From an uncultured Eubacteriales bacterium (GTDB taxonomy: Bacteria; Bacillota; Clostridia; Lachnospirales; Lachnospiraceae): DNA of 45,912 nucleotides. Location: positions 1-45,912 of the forward strand of contig OMVU01000013.1 in the NCBI GenBank assembly GCA_900314565.1, in the 5' to 3' direction. Under the pieces are notes generated by a model. It saw only the letters and a program-made list of their open reading frames with translations, was not told the DNA's origin and did not search any database. Made by a program: the position numbers and the translations under genes. Of this stretch, positions 23,442 through 31,650 are shown piece after piece (the stretch's first letter is position 1; the number at the start of each line of letters is the position of its first letter).

Positions 23442-23798
23442 CTAAACGCCCTGTCCGATATAAAAGATTGCAATAAAATCCACTGCGATGCAAAACAGCG
23501 AAAAAATAATTTCTATCAGCCCCAGAATAAATGTTCCAATGGGAGCATGAACAAGCCCTTTCCTTCCCAAATGAGCAAATATCGTTCCTATAAAGGAGAT
23601 GATCAGACAGGGAATCGGAAGGAGGAACATGCAGACCAAAGATATGGACATGAGCAAAGAATATACTGATCCTCTGTTCGTCGGTCTCTCAAGAAAACCG
23701 GCCGCGATGAAACAAAGCATGGCAACGACAAAAACTATCAACGGTATCGCTGTCAGAACCTTTGCAGCTCTGTATCTTTTTTGAGCTTTCACATTCAT
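23442..23798 (-). CDS. Small membrane protein of unknown function
   Basis: The product has 118 residues with three predicted membrane helices (AKVLTAIPLIVFVVAMLCFI, LVCMFLLPIPCLIISFIGTI and FILGLIEIIFSLFCIAVDFI). It resembles small DUF4190-like or tetraspan-type proteins but I cannot assign a family. It has a good site GAGGAAG before ATG and stands as a monocistron. The 265 bases downstream to the next gene hold only AT-rich sequence with a likely TATAAT box for the NifX-FKBP gene. Confidence 0.65.
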   Translation of the reverse strand: MNVKAQKRYRAAKVLTAIPLIVFVVAMLCFIAAGFLERPTNRGSVYSLLMSISLVCMFLLPIPCLIISFIGTIFAHLGRKGLVHAPIGTFILGLIEIIFSLFCIAVDFIAIFYIGQGV

Positions 23799-24006
23799 AA
23801 CTTACTTCCTCACTGCTCTTACTGCCGAAGCTTCTGCCCGATATTATTAACAGCTAAATCCAGGTATTTTTTCCAGAAAATATTATAATAAATAAATTTC
23901 CTTTTTACTATCTATCTGGTATTGGCACCGTTTCTTTTTTTGTTTGATTCACTGCCTCGCAATGATACAATAATTGATAACGGCAGCAGTAATAATTAAT
24001 AAATTC

Positions 24007-24031
24007 TGCAGTACTGCATTTGGAATCCAAA
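24007..24031. promoter_or_regulatory. Two adjacent perfect palindromes upstream of the Cys-motif gene
   Basis: TGCAGTACTGCA (24007-24018) is immediately followed by TTTGGA-A-TCCAAA (24019-24031). They lie in the 350-base gene-free stretch 23799-24157, about 125 bases before the plus-strand start. They are candidate operators for that gene. The rest of the stretch is AT-rich promoter DNA. Confidence 0.35.
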
Positions 24032-24157
24032 TCATCGAATTGCGAAAGGTTTCAGCATATAGCCTTAATAGCGCATGTCCATTAAAAGAGACAGATTATG
24101 GCATAAAATATATGACAAACTTGCAGATCCTGTGGTAAAAGGAAAGGAGAAATGAAC

Positions 24158-24397
24158 ATGGCATCTATTCTGATCAAAGACACGACCCGCGAAGAGCGTG
24201 CCCGCATAGTCAATGAGGCAATCGGAAACATTGAAGGCCTCTGCGACGGGTGCAGTCCGGGCCTGCTCAGGATGTACGACGATTACATCAATGGCACAAA
24301 GGAGTTGCGGGAGGTCAACATGGAGTTCAATGCCCGCTATGTGTCCGGACAGACCGGACCGGATCAGAGCGGCATGAGCTGCGTGGAAGGACATTAA
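24158..24397 (+). CDS. Small protein with CxxCSPG motif, function unknown
   Basis: The product has 79 residues from the second ATG (24158), eight bases after AAAGGAG; the ATG at 24152 is too close. The central segment EGLCDGCSPGLLRMYDDYI holds the only close Cys pair. The rest is charged and helical, ending in a short Gly/Ser/Cys tail. I have a general memory of such short proteins in Clostridia but no named family. It is one of only two sizeable plus-strand genes and is followed by a hairpin at 24416. The antisense ORF over it is a shadow. Confidence 0.65.
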   Translation: MASILIKDTTREERARIVNEAIGNIEGLCDGCSPGLLRMYDDYINGTKELREVNMEFNARYVSGQTGPDQSGMSCVEGH

Positions 24398-24415
24398 GGT
24401 CCGCCTGTCAGAACA

Positions 24416-24439
24416 GCAGGAACGCCTCGTCGTTCCTGC
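24416..24439. repeat. Palindromic element, copy 1 (CAGGAACG / CGTTCCTG)
   Basis: GCAGGAACG-CCTCGT-CGTTCCTGC forms a perfect 9-base stem 18 bases after the small plus-strand gene. There is no T-run. A nearly identical palindrome (two loop changes) is at 27851-27872, and a degraded relative (CAGGAACGCCCCGGCG) is near 17205. This points to a dispersed REP-like element that may double as a transcript end. Confidence 0.6.
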
Positions 24440-24521
24440 CGTTCCGCATGCAGCGCGATAAGATTGCCGAGGTGTTCCTGATCGGACTATGATGTGTACA
24501 CCAATGTATGCTCCCGGTATA

Positions 24522-25283
24522 TCACTCTGCCAGATACTTAAAAAGCAGTTTGCAGTCTTCCGGATGAAGACTCTGCAGTGTTCCCGTCTCATCAATTCTG
24601 CAGGCCAGACAGCGGCTGTAAAGTGTGATCCCTTTTTCCGGAATGCAGGCCATCGGTTTCATATCACGCCCCATTTCACGGAGCTGTTCCTTCCGGTCTT
24701 TTCTATATTCTTCTTCCTGGTTCTTGTTATAAACAAGAACCACTTTATCTGATCCGGGGATCGGAACGATCGTCCTGTCTATTCTCTCTTTATTACAAAG
24801 CTTTCTATCCAAATAGCCAAGAACCAGAGCATCCATGCTCTCCAGTGTCGTCTCCGTGATCGTGCGGTTCCCATAAAAGGCCTGCGCCATTACGGTAATA
24901 CGATTCTTCCGATTTTCCTGCGCCTTCTCCAGTTCAGCAGCACGCTTCTGCTCCAGGGCTTCACGACGTTCTTTCCTGATCTTTTCCCGTTCCTCCTCAG
25001 AAGGTCTAACCCAGTTTTCATCCCGTTCAAAGATCAGGTCTCCGTCATCCTCATATGTTACATCACATAAAATACCGTAGCAGTCTGTGCGATACACCTG
25101 CATGATATCATATTCCGGGCCATTACAATAATCTTTCAGGTCCTCATCAAAAATCTCATCGGCGGCGTCATAGCCACCCTCCTGATACAGAATAAAAACA
25201 TCATTATCTTTTTCAAGGACGATCCCCAGGCTGCCATCTCTCAATACTACCAGGTCAAAATTTCTTAAATCTGCTAACTTCAT
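24522..25283 (-). CDS. Hypothetical protein with beta-rich N-terminus and coiled coil
   Basis: The product has 253 residues with an excellent ribosome site (AAGGAGGAAACGTT before ATG). Residues 1-35 look like a small beta-barrel (LRNFDLVVLRDGSLGIVLEK). Residues about 95-140 are a strongly charged Glu/Lys/Arg coiled coil. The C-terminus contains GRDMKPMACIPEKGITLYSR and a Cys. I do not recognise a family. It is soluble and probably monocistronic. Confidence 0.65.
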   Translation of the reverse strand: MKLADLRNFDLVVLRDGSLGIVLEKDNDVFILYQEGGYDAADEIFDEDLKDYCNGPEYDIMQVYRTDCYGILCDVTYEDDGDLIFERDENWVRPSEEEREKIRKERREALEQKRAAELEKAQENRKNRITVMAQAFYGNRTITETTLESMDALVLGYLDRKLCNKERIDRTIVPIPGSDKVVLVYNKNQEEEYRKDRKEQLREMGRDMKPMACIPEKGITLYSRCLACRIDETGTLQSLHPEDCKLLFKYLAE

Positions 25284-25397
25284 AACGTTTCCTCCTTATT
25301 CATGAGAACTGTGTAACATTTCTGCTGTATCCACAGTGTATCAGAAGAACCGTTATGATTTCTCCTACTGCCAGTAGCATTTTTCATAAGCTTGCAG

Positions 25398-25480
25398 GCA
25401 GCTTCCTCAGATATCGGACCGAAACTTCCTTATAATCAGCTTTGATGCAGCTTCCTCAGATATCGGACCGGAACTTCCTT
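25398..25480 (-). repeat. 49-base-period tandem duplication of the kptA 3' end
   Basis: The 34 bases at 25447-25480 (coding the kptA C-terminal residues EVPVRYLRKL) recur at 25398-25431 with a single mismatch, just beyond the stop codon. The period is 49, not a multiple of three, so the second copy is non-coding. Confidence 0.85.
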
Positions 25481-26005
25481 TGTAAGCCATACCTGATTGG
25501 CAGAAAGGAAGAAGCGGTATCCGTCTCCCGACATTCCACGGCAGTCGATTTCATAAATGACCGGCTTCCCGTGCCTGCTGCCGACTTTCCGCGCAGTCTC
25601 CATGTCCGAAGAGAGATGCACGTACAAACGGCCTTTTGGAATCAGCCCCTGTGCATCGATGGAAGAGACGTATTTCTCTCCGGTGCCGTGCCAGAGAACA
25701 TCCGGCGGGATTTTTTCCTCCAGTTCTACATCTACCGGGATGGAATGTCCCTGGTTCGCACGGATCAGCGTGTGATCCTCATTGAAGGAATAGCGCTGTT
25801 TTTCATCCGTACGGACAATCTCCTCCAGTGTTTCCATGTCTAGCGTGTGATTACCTGATTTGTTGATCCCGTCGATCATTTCCCGAACATCCGCCCACCC
25901 GTGTTCATCAAGCGTGATGCTGATGGACTCCGGCTTGTGGCGGAGGATCAGGGAAATGAACTTGCTCGTGCTCTGCAATTGCTTATTGGATTTCCTGCTC
26001 TTCAT
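25436..26005 (-). CDS. kptA: RNA 2'-phosphotransferase (KptA/Tpt1 family)
   Basis: The product has 189 residues, the normal length. Family motifs appear in order: LQSTSKFISLILRHKPESI, LDEHGWADVREMI, RYSFNEDHTLIRANQGHSI, LWHGTGEKYVSSIDAQGL, YVHLSSDMETARKVGSRHG and the end FLSANQVWLTKEVPVRYL. The enzyme removes a 2'-phosphate from RNA using NAD+, giving ADP-ribose cyclic phosphate. Its bacterial substrate is unclear because bacteria lack tRNA splicing of the yeast kind. The start at 26005 has GGAGG at a rather long distance (about 12 bases). The 3' end is duplicated downstream. Confidence 0.93.
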   Translation of the reverse strand: MKSRKSNKQLQSTSKFISLILRHKPESISITLDEHGWADVREMIDGINKSGNHTLDMETLEEIVRTDEKQRYSFNEDHTLIRANQGHSIPVDVELEEKIPPDVLWHGTGEKYVSSIDAQGLIPKGRLYVHLSSDMETARKVGSRHGKPVIYEIDCRGMSGDGYRFFLSANQVWLTKEVPVRYLRKLHQS

Positions 26006-26204
26006 CTATTATCTCTGCCTCCGAATGTTTCTCCGAACAGCCTGTGTACTGATATTCCGGTTCCTATTATAAATTATAAAAAATTATTTTCGATATATGT
26101 TTTTACTGTTTCAAACAGAAAAATCCCCACCAATTCGGTGAGGAATTTTCCCGGATCTTTTTATCCTTCTTTATCAGGCTGTATTCATCCTTAATCAACT
26201 GTTA

Positions 26205-26660
26205 TTATTTTTCATCTGCTGTAATTTTAACAAACCCCTGCTTTACAAGGATATCGTCGATTTCGCTCAAATCAAATATTCTGTTATTGATCGCCACAAT
26301 AATGCACGCATCCCGCTTATCCTTTGCGTAGAGCTCGCTCAATCCGTACAGCTTAAGAGCCCTGTTCGTCTCATCACAGTTAAAATGACCTGAGAGGCAG
26401 AACCGTATGATCAGATCACGGCTGGCTGCATGCTTTTCCATACGAAGAATCTGGCTCCCATATGATTCCGATACCCCGGCAAATGAATAAACATCCTTCA
26501 GCTTAATATTCTTCTCCGCCAGAGTATCCTTCATATAGTAGTAGAACGCCTTCTTCTCATCCGCCAGATATTTCCGGTTTTCCTTAAAATAGCGGTCCAG
26601 CTGATTCGGTTTCATGTTTTCCAGAAGTTCATCCAATTCATCTGTAGGCTTCTTTTCCAC
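26205..26660 (-). CDS. Helix-turn-helix protein paired with the zinc-ribbon kinase
   Basis: The product has 151 residues starting at GTG (26658-26660) after GAGGGGGGTGG. Residues about 44-75 look like a Cro/XRE-type HTH (TLAEKNIKLKDVYSFAGVSE, then SYGSQILRMEK). The rest is helical, with an acidic N-terminus (DELDELLENMKPNQLDRYFK). It starts 77 bases after the kinase stop on the same strand. HTH proteins next to such kinases are plausible phosphorylation targets or antidote-like partners. This is inference from neighbourhood only. Confidence 0.65.
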   Translation of the reverse strand: MEKKPTDELDELLENMKPNQLDRYFKENRKYLADEKKAFYYYMKDTLAEKNIKLKDVYSFAGVSESYGSQILRMEKHAASRDLIIRFCLSGHFNCDETNRALKLYGLSELYAKDKRDACIIVAINNRIFDLSEIDDILVKQGFVKITADEK

Positions 26661-26672
26661 TCATTCCACCCC

Positions 26673-26777
26673 CCTCAGCTTTTCTCCGAAACTGACATCA
26701 GTTCTGCAACGCAGCTACTATAAACTCTCCGACACTGCTATAAGTTCTGCAGCGTCACTGCAAGCTCCGCAGCACTG
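26673..26777 (-). repeat. About 43-base tandem repeat at the kinase 3' end
   Basis: Three imperfect units run from the last 13 codons of the kinase into the intergenic DNA: 26777-26738 (coding), 26737-26695 and a partial 26694-26673. Each begins CAGTG/CAGTT then (G)CGGAG; the first two contain TTGCAG/CTGCAG followed by AACT near the end. Confidence 0.65.
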
Positions 26778-27829
26778 TATCGTTTATCCGCATCCAGACT
26801 GATGCAGCGCTCAATCACGTCCCATATCTTCCCGGAAGCCTTCTCTTCTTTTGGAAAATGCCCGGTAATCATGACATTCAGCAGCATTCCTACCGCATAA
26901 ATATCGGATTTTGCAGAGGATGCCGAAAACCCGTATCCAACCTGTTCGGGAGCAGCGTAATACTGCGTTCCCATATACCGTGTGTCGTCCACCTGAGCCG
27001 GGTCGAACCATTTTGCGACATTCATATCCAGCAGATAAACTTCACCCTGCGGAGAAACGATGATATTCGCCGGCTTAATGTCCCTGTGAATGATCGGGGT
27101 CGAAAGACTGTGAAGCTGATCAAGTATTTTGCAAACATTGATTGCTATCGCAACAGCCCTCTTTTCCGGAACGGGTCCTTCTTCCAGCATTTTCTCAACT
27201 GTTATGCCTTCAATAAACTCCTCTATCACGATCAGGCAATTTTTGCTCTCAAACATTTTGACGATACGGGGCATATGCCCGATCGGATTCTCACAAAGAT
27301 ATGCATATACGCTCTTATTATAGATGGTGAGGAGCTTTTTGATATAAAGCGTACCGTTTTCCCGGCTCTCAACAAGTATGATCCCTTCTCTGCCATCTAT
27401 GGGCCGGATCTCACGGTACTCTGACAGTTCCAGCATCGCCTCATCAGACAGCCCGCGATAGGGGCTTCGCTTCTCCGCCTGAAACTCCTCTTCCGAGAGA
27501 TAGATTTCACCCGGATCTATCTTATTGATAAATCCGCATTCTGTACACTTCCATTTCCCGGCATCTTCAGCGAAACCTTCCTGCTCGTTCATGACGGCAC
27601 CGCATCCGTCACAGAACCAGACTATATCCGATTCAATCTCAGGATTGATCAGCATCTCCCCGCAGCCTTTGCAGATCCAGTATTTGAGATTCGGATCAAA
27701 TCCTTTCTGCAAAGCAAGCGTGGCATGACACCGGGGGCAGAATTCGTCCGTTGCTCCCTCACCCTCTGCTGACTTGAATCCTCTTCTCAGCAGCAAGTCT
27801 TCTGCTCTCTTTAACCAATCCCTGATCAC
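26738..27829 (-). CDS. Serine/threonine protein kinase with N-terminal zinc ribbons
   Basis: The product has 363 residues starting at GTG (27829) after GGAGG. Residues 30-100 hold four CxxC knuckles (Cys31/34, 53/56, 73/76, 95/98), i.e. two or more zinc ribbons. The kinase domain covers about 145-363: candidate ATP lysine in LYIKKLL, hinge EEFIEG, catalytic loop HRDIKPANI (Asp250), metal motif LLDMNVAKW where DMN replaces the usual DFG, and activation-segment end GTQYYAAPEQVGYG. It has no transmembrane segment, unlike PrkC, so it is a soluble kinase. With the adjacent HTH protein it may form a signalling pair. The DMN substitution still keeps the metal-binding Asp, so activity is plausible. 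Confidence 0.85.
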   Translation of the reverse strand: MIRDWLKRAEDLLLRRGFKSAEGEGATDEFCPRCHATLALQKGFDPNLKYWICKGCGEMLINPEIESDIVWFCDGCGAVMNEQEGFAEDAGKWKCTECGFINKIDPGEIYLSEEEFQAEKRSPYRGLSDEAMLELSEYREIRPIDGREGIILVESRENGTLYIKKLLTIYNKSVYAYLCENPIGHMPRIVKMFESKNCLIVIEEFIEGITVEKMLEEGPVPEKRAVAIAINVCKILDQLHSLSTPIIHRDIKPANIIVSPQGEVYLLDMNVAKWFDPAQVDDTRYMGTQYYAAPEQVGYGFSASSAKSDIYAVGMLLNVMITGHFPKEEKASGKIWDVIERCISLDADKRYSAAELAVTLQNL

Positions 27830-27850
27830 CTGGCCTCCACATCAATTCAT

Positions 27851-27872
27851 CAGGAACGTCTCGGCGTTCCTG
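27851..27872. repeat. Palindromic element, copy 2 (CAGGAACG / CGTTCCTG)
   Basis: CAGGAACG-TCTCGG-CGTTCCTG is a perfect 8-base stem in the intergenic DNA just upstream of the kinase. It differs from copy 1 (24417-24438) only in two loop bases. The same gene-free stretch, 27830-28059, also holds the coding-like remnant after mtnN. Confidence 0.6.
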
Positions 27873-27942
27873 CGCGCTCTTTATCAGCGCCTGTTTATCC
27901 TTGCCATCAACCCCTGAAGGTTTCACCTGACATTTACCCCTG

Positions 27943-28059
27943 TCACATATCTTTGAAATTTCCCATCATCTTCCCGAATGCAGCGACAGGATTATCGCGC
28001 TGCTCCTATATCTTCCAACCTGCGGCGATAAAATCGTCGCACCGCTTGTCAGATCCGGA
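27943..28059 (-). pseudogene. Coding-like remnant with 42-base repeat after mtnN
   Basis: Directly after the mtnN stop and in the same frame, the DNA reads SGSDKRCDDFIAAGWKI, a TAG stop, then EQRDNPVAAFGKMMGNFKDM and TGA. The two halves align with each other (DDFIAAG-WKI with DNPVAAFGKM) at a spacing of 42 bases, so they look like a degenerate duplication. There is no start codon or ribosome site. It may be a vestige of a former neighbour gene or of a longer nucleosidase tail. Confidence 0.4.
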
Positions 28060-28770
28060 TCAATGGGAGATCATGCAGCGCGTGATGGCTGCGCATCTGA
28101 CCGCCGCTTCGTGCAGAAATTCAGTGAAATTCATCTCTGCGGAACCGTCTGCCTTATCGGAAATCGCGCGAATGATCACAAAAGGTATCTTATTCTGACA
28201 GCAGACCTGAGCGATCGCTCCGCCTTCCATCTCACAGCAAAGGCCTCCGAATTTGGAAACGATGGCCTCTTTCTGCTCTGCAGAGGAAATGAACTGATCA
28301 CCGGTACATACACGTCCCTCGAACACATGGACCTCCGGAGCGCATTCTTTGACAGCATTTACCGCACTTGCGCGCATCTCTTCATCCGCAGGTAATGATG
28401 CAGAATCAAACCCATCCAGCTGACCGGGCGCGAACCCGATCGGAGTTATGTCAAAATCATGCTGCACGGCATCCGTGGATACAACAATATCTCCGATATC
28501 GATTTCTGCATCCAGAGAGCCGGCCACCCCGGTATTAATGATTTTATGTGCACCAAAATCATTGATCAGTATCTGGGCACAGGTCCCTGCATTGACCTTT
28601 CCGATCCCGCATTTTACGATGACCACCTCTGTGCCATCCAGCATTCCCTCGCAGAACTCCATGCCGGCGACGGTCGTTTTCTTTGCCTCTTCGACTTTAC
28701 TGATCAGGGAGGCCACCTCTTCATCCATCGCGCCGATGATCCCGATCATATTTTTTGTCTTATTTCTCAT
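28060..28770 (-). CDS. mtnN: 5'-methylthioadenosine/S-adenosylhomocysteine nucleosidase
   Basis: The product has 236 residues from the ATG at 28770 (MRNKTKNMIGIIGAM), preceded by GGAG. An in-frame ATG at 28812 lies inside a GC-rich hairpin and is rejected. Family motifs are IGIIGAMDEEVASL, KCGIGKVNAGTCAQILI, NTGVAGSLDAEIDIGDIVVS, VCTGDQFISSAEQK, CEMEGGAIAQVC and IRAISDKADGSA with the catalytic Asp. The enzyme hydrolyses MTA and SAH to adenine plus the thio-sugar, feeding methionine salvage and the activated methyl cycle. It follows the P-type ATPase gene by 54 bases but is probably expressed separately. Confidence 0.95.
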   Translation of the reverse strand: MRNKTKNMIGIIGAMDEEVASLISKVEEAKKTTVAGMEFCEGMLDGTEVVIVKCGIGKVNAGTCAQILINDFGAHKIINTGVAGSLDAEIDIGDIVVSTDAVQHDFDITPIGFAPGQLDGFDSASLPADEEMRASAVNAVKECAPEVHVFEGRVCTGDQFISSAEQKEAIVSKFGGLCCEMEGGAIAQVCCQNKIPFVIIRAISDKADGSAEMNFTEFLHEAAVRCAAITRCMISH

Positions 28771-28788
28771 AAACGATTCTCCAAACAT

Positions 28789-28810
28789 GCGCGGCGCATA
28801 AGCGCCGCGC
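28789..28810 (-). terminator. GC-rich hairpin between ATPase and mtnN genes
   Basis: Perfect arms GCGCGGCGC and GCGCCGCGC enclose a four-base loop (ATAA). It lies 15 bases past the ATPase stop on the minus strand and about 12 bases before the mtnN ribosome site. There is no T-run, so it may be a weak terminator or an mRNA boundary that protects or separates the two messages. Confidence 0.5.
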
Positions 28811-28824
28811 ACTTCCCGATCAGA

Positions 28825-31455
28825 TCAAAGATTTCTCTCCCTCTTGATATCAAGCCTCTCTTTTGCCAGCGTGATCGCCGCATTCACCAGAACTCCCAGG
28901 ATTGCAATCATGAAGATCACTGACAGATCTCCCAAAGAAACCTCTGCGAGCTTAAGAAGCGAGCGCAGTCCCGGAATGACAAGAACGCTTACCTGCAGCA
29001 GAATACCGACCAAAGTGATAATATTCAGAGCCTTATTGTTCCAGGATTCTTTGGTGAAAAATGCAAGACTTCCCCTGGTCTTGCAGACATAGGCCATCAG
29101 CATTTCATTGATTGCAAGGGTGCTGAAACAGTATGTCCTGCACAATCTCAGTAGTTCCGGATTTCCGCTTAAATTACCGATAATATCTCCCGTCCCGTAC
29201 CTGACGATCACGGGAAGCAGGAATGCCAGCAGCGCAGCCACTCCGCTGATCACGCCCTGGATAACAATACTCAAATAATCGCTCTTATTCAGGATCCCGG
29301 ACTTCACGTCCCTGGGCTTTTCATTCATGACAGCATCCGATCCCACGTCTATGCCCAGCGCCAGAGAAGGAGCCGTATCCGTAAGCAGGTTGACCCAGAG
29401 GATCTGTATCGTGGAAAGCGGGGAAGAGAAGCCTGCAAAGATGGCAGACGCCATCAGAATCACTTCACCGAAGTTTGATCTCAGAAGGTAGACAACGGAT
29501 TTCTTGATGTTGTTGAACAGGTTCCGTCCTTCCATCACGGCATTCTTGATCGTGATGAAATTATCATCGACAAGGATCATCTCAGCGGCATCTTTCGCCA
29601 CTTCCGTTCCGCCGATTCCCATTGCGACACCGATGTCCGCTGCCTTCAGAGAAGGTGCGTCGTTCACACCGTCACCAGTCATGGAGCAGATCTTTCCATG
29701 GGACTGGAATGCTTGAACGATCTGCACCTTGTTCTCAGGTGATACCCTTGCAAATACGCGGTAATTCAGGACATTTTTACGGAACTCCTCCGGATCCATA
29801 GCATCGATCTCGGCGCCCGAAATACTCTGGGAAATATCCGTAGCTATGTTCAGCTCCTTCGCAATGGCAAAGGCTGTGATCTTATGATCCCCTGTGATCA
29901 TGGCTACTTCGATCCCGGCGTGATGGCACTCATCGACGGTCTCCCTTACACCGGGCTTGGGCGGATCGATCATCGCGCCGAGGCCGACGAAGATCATATC
30001 CTTCTCCTGCGCCTTCTCATCCCCCTCACGATAGGCCAGGGCAAGGACGCGGAGCGCTTCGGAGCTCATCTTCTCTGCAGCTTTCGTGACGAGAAGCACG
30101 TCCTCGTTCGTAATATCCCTTACTCCGTCTGCGTCAAGGATACGGTCACACCGCACGATCACGGAATCGATCGCACCCTTTGTATAGGAAATGTTCCTCC
30201 TGACGCCGTCCTTTACCACATGGCTCAGCGTCGTCATCATTTTCCTGTCGGAATCAAAGGGAATTTCATCGAAACGTGCGATACCGGACATGATCCTGTC
30301 ATATCCCAGCCGGTTGTCCTTCGCATATTTGATAAATGCGGTCTCTGTAGGGTCGCCGATCTCCTTTCCTGATTCCTGAGAGTATTTTGCGTCATTGCAG
30401 GCCAAAAAGCCCTCAAGAAGGATTCCGAAGACAGGATCATTGGCCTCAATGCTCTGCGGCTCCCTCTCCTCCCCGTTCAGGTACCACCGGACGACCGTCA
30501 TCTTATTCTGCGTCAGAGTTCCTGTCTTGTCGGAGCAGATCACGTTGACCGCGCCAAGCGTTTCCACCGCATGGATCTGCTTTACGATAGCATTACGCTG
30601 GCTCATCTTCTTTATGCCGGCGGAAAGGACCAGCGTGACGACCGTGGCAAGCCCCTCCGGGATTACCGCTACGGCAAACGCGATGGAGATCATCAGCGTC
30701 TCCACGATCTCCGTTTTATAAATAAAGATCTGGAACACGAACATCAGGACGCACAGGACCACGCCTGCAATGCCCAGGACCATGGAGATACTGTTCAGAT
30801 TCTTCTGCAGAGGGGTCTCCTGCTTGGTGATCTTATGCAGCATGCTGGAAATCTTCCCGATTTCCGTGCTGTCACCGATCTTTTCCACGACACCTTCGCC
30901 TCTGCCGTATTCGACCAGGGTGGACATGAACGCCTTGTCTTTGCGGTCCCCGAGCGGTGTTTTTTCATCGCTCCTTTCACGGCAGTCCTTTTCAACTGCA
31001 AGGCTCTCCCCTGTAAGAGCCGATTCATTCAGCTTCAGTGAGCTGGTCTGGACCAGTGACAGGTCCGCCGGGACGACCCGTCCCGCCTCCAGGATGACAT
31101 AATCCCCCACGACAAGATCCGCGGCCGGGATCTCCTGCTGTTCGCCATCTCTTATGACAACAGCAGTCGTGGCATTGATCTGTTTGAGTGCCTCCACAGA
31201 CTTCTCAGCCGTGACCTCCTGGACCGTACCGATGATGACATTCGCAAGGACGACGACGATGATGATGATTCCATCAATCAGCTCGCCGGTCGCTATAGAG
31301 ATCACCGATGCGGCAATCAGAAGGAGCAGCAGCGGAGATGCGAATTGCTCCAGGATCATGGCGAACAAAGTCTTTTTCCTGCCCTGCGTGAGTACATTTT
31401 TACCGTTCCGTGCTCTCTCAAGCACTTCTGAGCTCGTTAATCCTCTCTTTTCCAT
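28825..31455 (-). CDS. P-type Ca2+-transporting ATPase (PacL/PMCA-like, P2 type)
   Basis: The product has 876 residues, typical length. Motifs in order: the actuator region (GDYVILEAGRVVPADLSLVQ, then NESALTGESLAVEKD), transmembrane M4 PEGLATVVTLVLSAG with the ion-binding PEGL, phosphorylation site CSDKTGTLTQNKM, nucleotide-binding KGAIDSV, hinge MTGDGVNDAPSLKAADIGVA, and M6 NLLTDTAPSLALGID. The C-terminal cation-ATPase domain is complete. It should export Ca2+ (or Mn2+) from the cytoplasm at the expense of ATP. It is monocistronic and ends near the hairpin at 28789. Confidence 0.93.
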   Translation of the reverse strand: MEKRGLTSSEVLERARNGKNVLTQGRKKTLFAMILEQFASPLLLLLIAASVISIATGELIDGIIIIVVVLANVIIGTVQEVTAEKSVEALKQINATTAVVIRDGEQQEIPAADLVVGDYVILEAGRVVPADLSLVQTSSLKLNESALTGESLAVEKDCRERSDEKTPLGDRKDKAFMSTLVEYGRGEGVVEKIGDSTEIGKISSMLHKITKQETPLQKNLNSISMVLGIAGVVLCVLMFVFQIFIYKTEIVETLMISIAFAVAVIPEGLATVVTLVLSAGIKKMSQRNAIVKQIHAVETLGAVNVICSDKTGTLTQNKMTVVRWYLNGEEREPQSIEANDPVFGILLEGFLACNDAKYSQESGKEIGDPTETAFIKYAKDNRLGYDRIMSGIARFDEIPFDSDRKMMTTLSHVVKDGVRRNISYTKGAIDSVIVRCDRILDADGVRDITNEDVLLVTKAAEKMSSEALRVLALAYREGDEKAQEKDMIFVGLGAMIDPPKPGVRETVDECHHAGIEVAMITGDHKITAFAIAKELNIATDISQSISGAEIDAMDPEEFRKNVLNYRVFARVSPENKVQIVQAFQSHGKICSMTGDGVNDAPSLKAADIGVAMGIGGTEVAKDAAEMILVDDNFITIKNAVMEGRNLFNNIKKSVVYLLRSNFGEVILMASAIFAGFSSPLSTIQILWVNLLTDTAPSLALGIDVGSDAVMNEKPRDVKSGILNKSDYLSIVIQGVISGVAALLAFLLPVIVRYGTGDIIGNLSGNPELLRLCRTYCFSTLAINEMLMAYVCKTRGSLAFFTKESWNNKALNIITLVGILLQVSVLVIPGLRSLLKLAEVSLGDLSVIFMIAILGVLVNAAITLAKERLDIKRERNL

Positions 31456-31650
31456 ACCTTAACTGTCTCCTGTGACGTGAAACCCACGTTTAAAAACGCG
31501 AGAATACGCCGGTACCTTTTCAGTCTCCCGGGAAGCCGACGGCGATTCTCCTGTCGCGGCATTTGTATTTCCCTGCTCATCATACCTGCCCGCAGACTGT
31601 TTTTCAACGATACAATAAAACTTTTCCTATTCCATTACAGGGATCGCGTG

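Noticed and set aside
24065-24595. 176-codon minus-strand ORF covering the Cys-motif gene
   Set aside because: No ribosome site and random-looking translation. The plus-strand gene has AAAGGAG and a sensible sequence, although the minus strand dominates locally.
28771-28812. Upstream start for mtnN
   Set aside because: The added 14 residues are encoded by a GC-rich hairpin, and GGAG is properly spaced only for the ATG at 28770.
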